Below the pieces are notes generated by a model. It was not told the DNA's origin and did no database searches. It saw nothing but the letters and a program-made list of their open reading frames with translations. The translations under genes were made by a program, and so were the position numbers. From Dermacentor variabilis (lineage: Eukaryota > Arthropoda > Arachnida > Ixodida > Ixodidae): 64,000 bases of DNA. The stretch lies in the NCBI RefSeq assembly GCF_050947875.1, contig NC_134570.1, positions 230,563,265-230,627,264 on the forward strand. The letters run 5' to 3'. Below are positions 33,713-44,445 of the stretch, one piece after another (the stretch's first letter is position 1; each line of letters begins with the position of its first letter).

Positions 33713-35572
33713 CATCATCATCATCATCATACTGGTTATGCCCACTGCAGGGCAAAGGCCTCTCCCATACTTCTCCAACTACCCAGGTCATGTACTAATT
33801 GTGGCCATGTTGTCCCTGCAAACTTCTTAATCTCATCCGCCCACCTAACTTTCTGCCGTCCCCTGCTACGCTTCCCTTCCCTTGGAATCCAGTCACTAAC
33901 CCTTACTGACCATCGGTTATCTTCCCTCCTCATTACATGTCCTGCCCAGGCCCATTAATTTTTCTTGATTTCAACAAAGATGTTATTAAATCGCATTTGT
34001 TCCCTCACCCAATCTGCTCTCTTCTTATCCCCCTTTACGCTACACCCATCATTTTTCTTTCCATAGCTCGTTGCGTCATCCTCAATTTAAGTAGAACCAT
34101 TTTCTTAAGCCTCCAGGTTTCTCCAGCGTACGTGAGTACTGTTAAGACACAGCTGTTCTTTTCTCTTGAGGGATAATGGCAACCTGCTGTTCATGATCTG
34201 GGAATGCCTGCCAAACGCACCCCAGCCCATTCTTATTCTTCTGATCATTTCCATCTCATGATCCATATCCGCCGTCACTACCTGCCCTAAGTAGATTTAT
34301 TCCCTTACCACTTCCAGTGCCTCGCTACCTATCGTAAACTGCTGTTCTCTTCCGAGACTGTTAAACATTACTTTAGTTTTCTGCAGATTAATTTTTAGAC
34401 CCACCCTTTTGCTTTGCCTCTCCAAATTAGTTACTAAGCAAGGCAATATCATTAGCGAATCGCAAGTTACTAAGGTATTCTCCATTAACTTTCATCCCCA
34501 ATTCTTCCCAATCCAGGTCTCTAAATACCGCCTGTAAACACGCTGTGAATAGCATTTGAGAGATCGTACCTCCCTGCCTGACACCTTTCTTTATTGGGAT
34601 TTTGCTGCTTTCTTTATGGAGGACTACAGTGCCTGTGGAGCCGCTATAGATATCTTTCAGTATATTCACATACGGCTCGTCTACACCCTGATTCCGTAAT
34701 GCCTCCATGACTGCTGACGTTTCGACTGAACCTTAGTAAATGCTTCGTAGACCACGGACAGTAAGCTGATCAGTCTATAATTTTTCAAGTCTTTGGCTTC
34801 CCCTTTTTTATGGATTAGGATTATGTTAGCGTTCTTCCAAGATTACGTTACGCTCCAAGTCATGAGGCATTGCGTATAGGGTGGCCACTTTTTCTAGAAC
34901 AGTCTGCCCACCATCCTTCAACAAATCTGCTGCTACCTGATCCTCCCCAGCTGCCTTCCCCCTTCGCATAGCTCCCAAGGCTTTCTTTACTTCTTCCAGC
35001 GTTACTAGTGGGATTTCAAATTCTTCTAGACTATTCTCTCTTCCATTATCGTGGTGGGTGCCACTGGTATTGTATAAATCTCTGTAGAACTCCTCAGCCA
35101 CTTGAACTGTCTCATCCATATTAGTAATGATATTGCCGGCTTTGTCTCTTAACACATACATTTGATTCTTGCCTATTTCTAGTTTCTTCTTCACTGGTTT
35201 TAGGCTTCCTCCATTCCTGAGAGCATGTACAATTCTATCCATATTATACTTCCTTATGTCAGCTGTCTTATGCTTGTTGATTAACTTGGAAAGTTCTGCC
35301 AGTTCTACTCTAGCTGTAGGGTTAGAGGCTTTCATACATTGGCACTTCTTGATCAGATCTTTCGTTTCCTGCGATAGCTTACTGATATCCTGTCTAACGG
35401 AGTTACCACCGACTTCTATTGCACACTGCTTAATGATGCCCATAAGAATGTCGTTCATATCTTCAACACTAAGGTCCTCTTCCTGAGTTAAAGCCGAATA
35501 CCTGTTCTGTAGCTTGATCCGGAATTCCTCTATTTTCCCTCTTACCGCTAAATCATTGATTGACTTCTTCAA
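33713..35572 (-). mobile_element. RTE-type LINE, 5'-truncated (RTE-b)
   Basis: It is inserted into the hAT relic with a 12-bp target duplication. The 3' end carries an ATG-unit microsatellite tail (plus-strand CAT repeats 33713-33731). The 5' end lacks the endonuclease and begins just upstream of the reverse transcriptase linker. It belongs to a different RTE lineage from RTE-a and RTE-c, with clearly divergent sequence. Confidence 0.88.
33736..35572 (-). pseudogene. RTE-b reverse transcriptase, broken
   Basis: The first part is open from 35572 to 34826 (INDLAVRGKIEEF, then KALGAMRRGKAAGEDQV, the start of the reverse transcriptase). It is interrupted near 34826-34740. The segment 34708-34427 holds GVRQGGTISQMLF and the catalytic motif as FANDIALLS, with Asn replacing the first Asp of the usual FADD. 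A further frame change leads to KINLQKTKVMFNS and, at the end, the RTE tail RREDNRWSVRVSDW, then SRGRQKVRWADEI, finishing just inside the microsatellite. The copy is not functional. Confidence 0.85.
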
Positions 35573-35601
35573 AAGCAAAGGCACACTTCAAGCAAAGGCA
35601 C
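35573..35601. repeat. Right target copy plus 17-bp tandem repeat
   Basis: AAGCAAAGGCAC occurs twice, at 35573-35584 and 35590-35601, with period 17. One copy pairs with 33701-33712 as target duplication of RTE-b; the other is an extra tandem copy. Confidence 0.8.
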
Positions 35602-36105
35602 ACTTCTTTGTAAATAGGCAGCTAAACGCTTACAGCGTAGCCTTTAGTTTTTTGATGAGTACCCCCCTAGACCCATCTTCTTGGCGTTCAGCTGCAACAG
35701 TCGAGCAGACGTGTTCTGCTGTGCTGGGGAGGGGGCCTCTTTTGTTAGGGCAGGACAGCGCCAGCACCGTCGCAAATGCAGACTCTCAAGCAGTGCCAAG
35801 CAGACTGATGTTTAAAAACGTCAGGCAAAATGGAAATGCCCACCAAGACAATATGACTAGATTCATTGCAGGGGAAATTTCTCTTTACAGAGGGAACTTA
35901 CACAGACACAGTTAATCCCCTGACCTATTGGAAAGTGAACGTTAGCCATTTTCCCTTGCCTTCCCACCTCAAAGGGCAGTTTTCACTGTGGATGCGACGT
36001 CAGTTGACATGGAATGCATCTTTTCTATGGCATCCCTGATAATGACAGTAAAGCAAAATCAGCTGTCAAGTACCTCTTTCGAGCAGCTAATGTTTGTGAA
36101 CACAT
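35602..36105 (+). pseudogene. hAT transposase relic, C-terminal part
   Basis: Following RTE-b the hAT coding trace resumes with FSFLMSTPLDPSS, like the LLATLLDPRFK block. In another frame near 35985-36105 the C-terminal dimerisation signature follows (VDMECIFSMASLIMTVKQNQ and SFEQLMFVNT). Frames are broken by indels and stops. Taken with 28510-29505 and 33420-33700, all hAT blocks lie in order on one strand, supporting a single original element. Confidence 0.65.
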
Positions 36106-37075
36106 AGTTAGGTAGAAGGCAATTGTTTTATCTCACTTTTTTTTATTTTTAGAACTAATCGTTGAGGCAGCCGTCATTTACACTTCGGGTTTTCATAACT
36201 AAATGGTGAGGCAGCCGCTTTGCTCATGACATTTTGTTGCAAAATTTTGATGAATAAAACCAAAATAACGCTTCTTTCTGCACCTTGCACTGCTTGCAAC
36301 TTTTACTGCAGCATTTAAATATGAGGAGGACACCTAAGCAAAAACACGCTATGTCGTCATTTTAGCATTAACACATTTAAGCTTACAATACTAAAACATT
36401 ACAAGCCATCAAAACATGCTGACCGTGTAAATACTACAGGCAGCGGGAGAACTGCCCCTACGAGAATTAGTAGGGTGGTTGTACTGCACGAGATATGTCA
36501 CCAAGCTACTATCCCTCATACTTGGTAACATTTTTTGCATATTTTTGCAGTTCTTAACGTGTCTGGTGACATCAGCTTTTTAGTGCCTCTAACAGTAACT
36601 CGATAAAACTACCAAGATGCCTTTCCTATGTTGAATTACAAGAATGGAATTGAACTGCCTGGGCATTCCCAAAATGGGAATGGGCTATGTTTTTTCATTC
36701 CGAGGAATTGAAAGGAATAGAATTGTGGCAAGTTCTGATTCCCCGGAATGGAATTGGAATAGAATGAGGGTGCCCATCCCGCAACACTGCTCTCTGTGGC
36801 TTTTGCAATCGGTGCGCTGGTGGTACGCGCTGCACAGTAACGGCGGCAGATACGAACTCACGTAAGAAAACGTTTTGTTCCATCTCGGTTAATGAGAACT
36901 TGGTAATGCAAATTTCACGATTATTCTGCGTGGAAAACGCCCCTCATAAGGCAGAATTTCGATCGTTATATCCAATATGTGGTGAATAACGTATCATTAT
37001 ATACGTCTTTTTTTTCTCATATCCCTAATGCATAAGTCTATACTCTGAAGTAGACTCATTGTTATAACAATTATA
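36106..37075. other. No gene seen; GGAAT repeat at 36640-36790 and Tigger-like flank
   Basis: 36640-36790 is a second GGAAT-rich degenerate repeat like 12725-12875. 36955-37073 has TCGTTATAT motifs that resemble the right flank of the big Tigger (47798-47834), so the Tigger probably inserted into an older related element. Confidence 0.45.
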
Positions 37076-37879
37076 CAGTGAAACCTCCTTTAATGAATTG
37101 GGATATAATAAGCTAATGAATATAACGAAGCAATCGTGATTCCCTTTGAAAATTCAATAGATGCCCATGTATTGAAAACCTCATTTTAACGAAACAAAAA
37201 TTTCCTCGCAAAGGTTATAACGAACATTTTTTTTTAGAGCGCAGCTCTTTGGTGCCTGTTCCTGTGTTTCGCGGTGCCATCGACTCACATCGTAACCAGC
37301 CCCGTAGCCGGGGCCAGCGCGCTGCTCTAGCTGTGCGCACTCCTGGCGCCATCTCTTTTCGCTCTTCCTCCAATACCGCCCATGTGCAGCGGCAATAAGA
37401 GTGCCGGCTCGGTCGTGGCTGATCTCGATGATGTGCTGCTGCCCAAGCCGAAACGCATAGCCACCGCTGTTCGCCACTGCATGTACCCCTTCCCTCTTTC
37501 CTCTCCTCCATGGTGGCAACCGCGCGAGAGCGCACGGTGTTCTCCGGTTGCCAAAGCGCCGGCTCAGTATCAGCAGATCACGGTGCGCGCTTCCCAAGCC
37601 AAAACGCAATGCCACCTTCAGTTGACTTGCTAGCAGAGTCATAGGCATCAATCAGTCGCTGCCATCCTGTTGCCGCGCAATGTTCGTATGCGCCTACATG
37701 CTGCCTCCTGCAACCTCCCGATAAGCGCGGCAGCTGTGCCAAGCTATGCTCCATTTGCGGCGGCTGGTGCGAAATGTTTTGCACCAGACCGATTGTCCAA
37801 GGCTCACAGACAGTTTATATCATAATAAAATCCGCCTGCCTATATAAGTACTTTATTCTCAGCCAATTCTTTCCGAGCC

Positions 37880-38080
37880 ATGAGCAAGGCAACTGGTGAA
37901 AGTCCTTGTGCCGCTGCTCCTAAACGAGCTGCCCGAGCAGACGCCCAGCATCGCCGCCACCAGAATCCAGAGGTGTGCTACGCTGAACCAGGCATTGGTG
38001 CAGGAAGTCTGAGATATATCCATCTATATTACTCCAATCACAAAGCTACCTTCATGACAATCAAGAACTGGGAGTGGAGC
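37880..38080 (+). other. Short conserved frame upstream of Tigger transposase (unit 1)
   Basis: The first 40-45 codons (starting MSKATGESPC) carry an Ala/Arg-rich stretch KRAARADAQHRRHQNPEV. The same stretch occurs in unit 2 at 45491. It resembles the Arg-rich repeats of STPR-type peptides. In unit 1 the frame happens to stay open into the Penelope insertion, giving a misleading 319-codon fusion frame. Confidence 0.5.
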
Positions 38081-38086
38081 GTTTCT
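38080..38086. repeat. Penelope-element target duplication, left copy
   Basis: CGTTTCT, repeated at 39453-39459. The uninterrupted homologous site is visible in unit 2 near 45688-45700. Confidence 0.7.
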
Positions 38087-39307
38087 AGAATTCTTTCAAT
38101 GTACTTGAAGTCGACGCTGATTGGGTGGAGAGATGGCCTTTTTCTGCAGAAATCAGGCATTTGTATTGGCTCAAAGGTTGCCCCTATTCTTAGCAACATT
38201 TACCTGAGTAAGGTTGACAACTGCTTAGAGAAAGCCTTAGGTGATAGCGCTATCAAGATATTTCGTTACGTTGATGATTACCTGATTTTCTGCAATAGGG
38301 AAGAATTAGATTTCGCTGCTACCTCAGTCAGTGAGCAATTTAAGCTTTATGGGGGAGGATTAAAGTTTACCAAGGAATTTCCTCAGCGACGCGTAATTCA
38401 GTTTCTTGACCTTTCCTTGATCTTCGAACAAAATCATGTTTGTTGGCAGTACTCCCGAAGATCTTCGAAGCCGGTGCTAGACTTTCAATCCAAGCATTCT
38501 AAATTAGTAAAAAACGGAATTGCCATGTCGTGCCTTAAGTCTTCCCTCACAAGATCCTGCATGCACAAAATGAGCGCCAGTTTTAATGCGCAGGTCCGGC
38601 GCCTATTAGAAGCAGGTTATCCTAGTGTAGTGGTGGCCACTGTGGCTGAGCGCCTAAAGAAGTCGGTTTCGAGAGGGACGGACATGATTAAAGAAAGCAG
38701 TAATAGCAAGAAAAGAGTAGTGGCTACTCCGTACATTCATTCAGTGTCGCACAGGCTTAAAAAAGTTACTAGTAGATATGATGTTAATGTTGCTTTCACT
38801 GCTCCCAATAAGCTAGGTAAGATATGCGCTGCCGTATAGAATAAAAAGGAGCGGGTAAAAGGCAAAAAACGAACAGATATTTGTCCAGTGAAGCACAATA
38901 AGAACAAAAGTTTTACTGACTGTCGTATGGGAGTGGTTTATAAAATTCCCCTTAGCTGTGGCCAGTTCTACATAGGGCAAACAGGACGGTGTATCAATCA
39001 GAGGCTAATGGAACATAAAAGGTTGTTAACCGGTGGATCGCCTTCTAATCTTTCGCTACATTGCCGAGATTGTAACTGCACGCCAGAGTTAGATGAATGC
39101 GCGATATTGTACAGGCATAAGAATAAAGATACGCGTCTTATGGTAGAGGCATGGCATATCTATAATGGTGAAAGTGTGTGCATGAGTCAGCCTTCAATTA
39201 CTTTACATAAGGAAGAGATTAAGTGCCTTAACAGTTATCTCTCACGTAGACCGGCACGTGTACCCGATTGGCACTTGGTGTTACCATTCATGAGCATGCG
39301 CAGATGA
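38087..39307 (+). pseudogene. Penelope-like reverse transcriptase/GIY-YIG endonuclease, one in-frame stop
   Basis: The reverse transcriptase portion shows GICIGSKVAPILSNIYLS, the catalytic RYVDDYLIF and FLDLSLIF. After a single TAG (38837-38839) the same frame continues through a basic linker into the endonuclease: VVYKIPLSCGQFYIGQTGRC, INQRLMEHK, the CRDCNC cysteine cluster and the glutamate in VEAWHI. It ends at 39307. GIY-YIG endonucleases of Penelope elements nick target DNA for priming. Only one disruption besides truncation indicates a comparatively recent insertion. Confidence 0.88.
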
Positions 39308-39452
39308 GTTTTGTGTCTTCTTTTTTTTTTCGCCTCAGTGCTCCCTTCAGTTGACAGTCGGCGTTCGTGTTGTCCACTTCTCTACTGCACGCCTCACTTC
39401 TATTTTGCATAATGAATCCTTACCAACTAGCTCAGCTTTCTGTCGTTCTAAA
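38087..39452 (+). mobile_element. Penelope-like retroelement, 5'-truncated
   Basis: It is inserted in Tigger unit 1 between 7-bp CGTTTCT repeats. It encodes the C-terminal half of a Penelope reverse transcriptase followed by a GIY-YIG endonuclease, then a short 3' UTR. The N-terminal half of the reverse transcriptase is missing. Confidence 0.88.
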
Positions 39453-40084
39453 CGTTTCTTGAAGAAGTGAAGAATAAAAAATTTCAACTGTACCTACATG
39501 TCTTGCTCGAATTATTTGCCTCAGCATGTAGAAAAGCCAAAACAGCTGAAGACCTGCGCTCAATTTTCGCATTAGGAAGTAACATATTCATCTGCAATAT
39601 TTTTTTCCACAACAAGCATTTGCTGACAATTTTGGTACCTGTCAGATCAATGTCTTATAGTGCACGACGTTCACATCTCCCATGGGCGCCTCCCAGCCTC
39701 CCCTTTCCAGTGGAACTGGTGGACCCACTGGCTCTTCTGCTGGGTGTATGGGGCGGTGCCGACTGCAGTTTTGTTGTTGCTTGTCGTTGCCTCCGTGTGC
39801 ATCAACAATATCAGTGTTTCTATTGGTTCATTTGTGCGAGTTCCTGCTGCCAAAGAGGAGATGGATGACGGCAAACGGAAGCACAAAACGATATCAATCG
39901 AGCAGAAGGTGGCTATACTGAAAGCCATCAAGTCAGGCGTGAAGAAGAAAAATGTGGCTGAAGATTTCGGCATAGTTTTGAGCATAATCTTGAGCAACAA
40001 AGAAGCTGTCACCATTGCTGTCGCACACGGCATAAAAGGTGACAGAAAGGAGCTGCGAGCCCCCACTTTTGAAGCTGTTTATAT

Positions 40085-40211
40085 TGTTACGGCTAAAGTT
40101 AAACCGGTTTTATTTAAGGGACGAGATTTATGGTGAAGTCAAGATGGCGTCCCGAGGCTGCACCAGCTAACGTCTTCTTTCTCTTCTGCTCGCCCGGCTC
40201 ATGCCGTAGCA
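40085..40211 (-). repeat. Gypsy-b 3' LTR (127 bp)
   Basis: In minus orientation it starts TGCTACGGCATGAGCC and ends GCCGTAACA, with AATAAAA about 30 bp before the end. It is preceded on the minus strand by a purine run (CGGGGAT). Confidence 0.88.
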
Positions 40212-40251
40212 ATCCCCGGTTGCCAGATGAAGCCCGCTGGGCAAGTCCAAA

Positions 40252-43200
40252 TCACTCGGAAAGCGTAGGGTGAAACCGCTTAAGACGGGCAACATGTACT
40301 AACTGGGTCCGGCTAGACTGACGACCAGCGGACGTCAAGCGGGCCACCACGTACGTCAAGTCACTCAAGCGATCTACAATGACGAATGGGCCCGTGTACT
40401 GGGGTAAAAGCTTTTCGCATAAGCCACGTTTACGTTCCGGAGTCCACAACCACACAAAGTCTCATTTAGCGTACGAGACAGACTGGTGTCGGCTGTCATA
40501 GCGCTCTTTCGATCGGTGTTGCGATGCCACAGTACGAAGACGAGCGATACGCCGGGCTTCTTCGGCAAGACAAAGCGTCTTGGCAACAGAGTACTTGCTG
40601 TGAAAGTCAAACAGTAGTATAGTGTCAATGCAGCTTAGCCGTGAACGTGCGTAAAGGGGATAAAAAGGACTGTAATCGGTCGTCTCATGCTTTGCAGTAT
40701 TATAAGCATAGGTGATGAAGGGGAGTACGTCATCCCAGTCCTTGTGATCGGAAGATACGTACATGGCCAGCATGTTAGTTAGAGTTCTGTTCGTACGTTC
40801 TACAAGCCCATTTGTCTGAGGGTGGTAAGGCGTTGAATGACGGAACTGCGAACTGCAGAGACAAAGCAGTTCTTCTACGGCGTCCGCAACGAACTGACGA
40901 CCGCGATCGCTAATGATGACATGGGGGGGACCATGTCGAAGAATAATGAATCGAAGCAAAAACGTCGCAACAGACGCAGCTGTTGAAAATGGTACGGCCG
41001 CTGTTACCGCCTAACGGGCCAGATGGTCGACACATACGATCACCCATCGGTTGTCGTTAGATGATCGGGGAAATGGGCCCAGAAGATCAATACCCACTTG
41101 TTCAAATGGCAGGCGAGACGGCAGCAGAGGTTGGAGAAGACCTGGCGGAGCGGTCATAGGGCGCTTGTAGTGTTGACATTGTTTGCAACTGGCGACGTAG
41201 TGCTTGACTGTGTCCCGCATTCTGGGCCAGTAAAAACGCTCCTGTGTCTGGTTCAAAGTTCTGATGAATCCTAGATGGCCAGAGGTCACATCGTCAGCAT
41301 GGCTCTCAGTATGTCCGTTCGCAGACTGCGGCACCACCAGAAGGAAGCGGGCGCTTTTAGCCGAATAATTGGTCTTGTAAAGCAGGCCGTCACGGACACA
41401 AAATCGACCGGTGGCTCCAGGACGCGATGCGGCTACAAATAGAGGTTCCAAACTAATATCATTTTCCTGCTCTGCTTTGAAAGTCATCAAGTCTGGGAAT
41501 GTAGAAGAAATGGGAGCAAAACTGTCATCAAAATTGTCTTCATCACACTCCGTCGTCGTCAGAGGAAGGCGGGAGAGACAGTCCGCATCTGCGTGGCGAC
41601 GCCCGGACTTGTAGGAAATAACGAAGTCGTACTCCTGCAGTCGAAGAGCCTAACGTGCCAGTCGTCCACTCGGGTCACGGAGATTCATTAACCAGCATAA
41701 CGCGTAGTGGTCAGTAACGATAGTGAACGTGCGTCCATAGATATAGGGCCGAAATTTGTGGACAGCGAAAACAGCTGCCAAGCATTCATGCTCGGTCACA
41801 GTGTAATTGCGTTCCGCCTTAGTTAAAGAGCGACTAGCATAAGCCACAACGTCTTCAGCTCCTTGATGACGTTGCACTAGTATGGCACCGATGCCAATGC
41901 CACTGGCATCAGCATGCACTTCCGTATGTGTGGATGCATCGAAGTGACGCACTATGGGCCCTGACGTCAGCAGAAATTTTAGCTGGCGGAACGTGTCGTC
42001 GCAAGCCGATGTCCAGTTGAAAGCGACGGCTTTTTGGAGAAGACATGTTAGGGGGCACACCACGTCGGCGAATCTTGGGACGAAGCGACGAAAATACGAG
42101 CACAGGCCCAAGAAACTCAAAGTATATTTAGCGCCAGCAAACAAGGACGGAAGGAAGACGACACCAGAATCCATCCTTGTTTGCTGACGCTAAATATGCT
42201 TTCAGTTTACCAACACGCACAACAAATGGCAATACCAAGAAACTCCTCAACTCCCGCACCGACTTCGGTGCTTCGAAGGAGCGGACTGCCTCAATTTTCC
42301 GTGGATCTGGCCTCACACCATTTTTGTCGACCAGATGCCCAAGTACTAACGTCTCGGTGTCCCCGAAACGACATTTCTTGGAATTTAGGATCAAGTCGGC
42401 TTGTTTGACACAATCCAGAACAAGACTGAGACGGCTGTTATGCTCACTCAATGTGCTGCCAAAAATCACCACATCGTCGAGGTAGCACAAACAAATTTCC
42501 CATTTAAGTCCTCGGAGGATAGTATCCATGAATTGTTCGAATGTTGCTGGCGTGTTACAAAGGCCGAACGGCATAACGTTAAATTCATAAAGGCCGTCTG
42601 GTGTCACGAAGGCCATTTTCTCCTTATCATCTGGGTGCATGGGTATCTGCCAATACCCTGATCGCAAATCCAGTGATGAAAAGTAGGCAGCGGAATGTAA
42701 ACAATCGATGACATCATCAATTCTAGGAAGTGGATACACATCCTTTTTGGTGACCGCCATTCAGTTTCCTGTAATCAACGCAAAACCGCCACGATCCATC
42801 CTTCTTCTTTACTAAGGTCACTGGTGCTGCCCACGGACTAGAGGACTCCTGAACAACACTTTTCCGCAGCATGTCTTTCACCTGTTCAGCAAGAACTGTC
42901 CTCACTGTTGAAGAAATGCGGTAAGGCTTTTGCTGAATGGGGTGCGCAGATCCGGTGTCAATTCTGTGGCGAGCAAGAGAACGCGGAAGTGAAGCCTGCT
43001 TGTCGCCTTGTGTGAAATTGAACACAGAAAGATGTGCCCGCAAAACTTGTGCGAGAGCGTGGTGCTCATGTGAGGGCAGCGCCTTGTTGATCATCCATAG
43101 GATCTGCTCTTCAGAAGTGCTTTGGTGAGGATTGCTAGTATGAGACTGGTCCTCCTCGCTTAGAACTGTAATGGAGCTGTAAGTAATCTCGTCAAATTCA

Positions 43201-44215
43201 GCAAGCTTCATATCACGCGGAAGAACAGCAGGGATGCAGAAACAATTGAAAGCCCTCAAATTTGAGGCGCCATTCACTACTCTCACAACAGAGCACGGTA
43301 CATCTTTCTTTGCGCAGCTCGACATAAGTGGCTGGACTTGCGCATCAAACGATGAAAGGTCGGCAGCAGCGAAGTTGACAGGGATACGTGACAGCGACCA
43401 AGGCGGTAGCAGTAAATAGTTCGAAACAACACAGTAGTTTTTCGCTGGTAAGGATGTGTCAGCAAGGGTGACGAGAAGCGCGCTATTTAAAGTAATTTCG
43501 CCTGTGCCACGGTTAACGGATGCACCACAATCCTGAAAAAGTCAATCCCGAGAATCACGTCATGAGTGCACAGCGGTAGTACGAGAAATTCTGTTTTAAG
43601 ATCTTCTCCTCCGAACAAAACACTTGCAACAGAAATACCAAGGGGAACTAGGCACTCTCCACTGACACCATGAAACGTCTCATCACCATTCCACGGGAAC
43701 ATAACTTTCCGACCCAGCCTCTCTTTGAAAGTCACACTCATGACGGAAACGGTAGCACCAGTATCCGCTAATGCTGTTGCAGGTATACTATCAATTAACA
43801 CACACACTTTGTTCTTCACCATCATAATAGGCAGAGGAGTGTTTCGCAGAGACGCAGACTGTCCGGCGACCTTACCTCCATCGGCCGCGCCGGCTAGTTT
43901 CCCGATGGCGGTGGTGACGTAGCACGTTGCCGTGGTGACGGTGAACGGCGTTGGCGACTGGTTGGGGGCGTCAGGCTGTGGTCTGAAGCTGGCGAGCCAC
44001 TCCTTCTACTATATTGATGGAAGGTATTCCGGGGTGGCGCGCCTGTGGTATTTGCAGTATCAGGGTCTGTCGGCCAACGGTCATCATAACTGTCACGTTC
44101 AAAATTAGGCCAAGTTGGTGGTGGGCCATATGTTGTTGTCCGCCGGCGCCGGCGACAAAAACGAGCAATGTGTCCTGAGGCGCCACAGCTGTAACACACA
44201 GGCGATGCGCGACCA
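40252..44215 (-). pseudogene. Gypsy-b gag C-terminus and pol
   Basis: A zinc knuckle CYSCGASGHIARFC (44199 side) is followed by protease (ALADTGATVSVMS, DVILGIDFF), reverse transcriptase (PWAAPVTLVKKKDGSWRFCV, SSLDLRSGYWQIPM, CYLDDVVIFG), RNase H ([23 protein letters not shown]) and integrase (TSGHLGFIRT, CKQCQHYK; core IDLLGPFP, VIISDRGRQF, HPQTNGLVERTN with all three acidic residues). Breaks: frame change near 43490, the fold-back insertion at 42119-42234, TAG codons after GRLAR (41650) and after DHLAR (41011), and a frame change before the C-terminal TGPFVIVDRL module. Confidence 0.88.
42119..42234. repeat. 116-bp fold-back insertion in Gypsy-b pol
   Basis: It is flanked by 11-bp direct repeats CCAAGAAACTC (42108-42118 and 42235-42245). 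Arm 42119-42150 and arm 42171-42202 are inverted copies with 3 mismatches in 32, around a 20-base loop; 32 further bases follow the right arm. It splits the [12 protein letters not shown] motif at the end of reverse transcriptase. Confidence 0.85.
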
Positions 44216-44233
44216 ACGTTGTAAGCCTCGGAT

Positions 44234-44360
44234 TGCTACGGCATGAGCCGGGCGAGCAGAAGAGAAAGAAGAAGTTAGCTGGTGCAGCCTCGGGATGCCA
44301 TCTTGACTTCACCATGAATCTCCTCCCTTAAATAAAACCGGTTTAACATTAACCGTAACA
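44234..44360 (+). repeat. Gypsy-b full LTR copy in the inverted block (127 bp)
   Basis: Same sequence class as 40085-40211 but in plus orientation, ending AACCGTAACA and followed by a leader and gag on the plus strand. Confidence 0.88.
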
Positions 44361-44445
44361 GTTTTGTGGTGGAGGTGCGGGGTACTTCGACCAACGACGG
44401 AGCCAAATCCTCGCCCGACTGCCTCCAACACCACTTGAGATCCCA

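Larger units (their letters stand above)
37813..40080 (+). repeat. Tigger internal tandem duplication, unit 1 (with Penelope insertion)
   Basis: Homologous to 45429-46203: shared landmarks are the TATAAGTA/ATAAATAG leader, the short frame beginning MSKATGE/MSEATSG, the CAATTTTCGCATTAGG box and the transposase start MDDGK/MDDGN. The unit ends at TTTGAAGCT, where unit 2 continues into the transposase but unit 1 runs into GTTTATAT, which is the sequence at the beginning of a unit. This is the signature of a tandem duplication. Confidence 0.75.

Noticed and set aside
33710..33735. CAT repeat that could be read as a His-tract or a CRISPR-like repeat
   Set aside because: It is the microsatellite 3' tail of RTE-b; no spacers or regular repeat units exist. 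No CRISPR array is expected or seen in the window.
37880..38839. 319-codon apparent fusion protein
   Set aside because: It arises because the Penelope insertion happens to keep the frame of the short Tigger leader frame; the empty site in unit 2 shows the junction is secondary.
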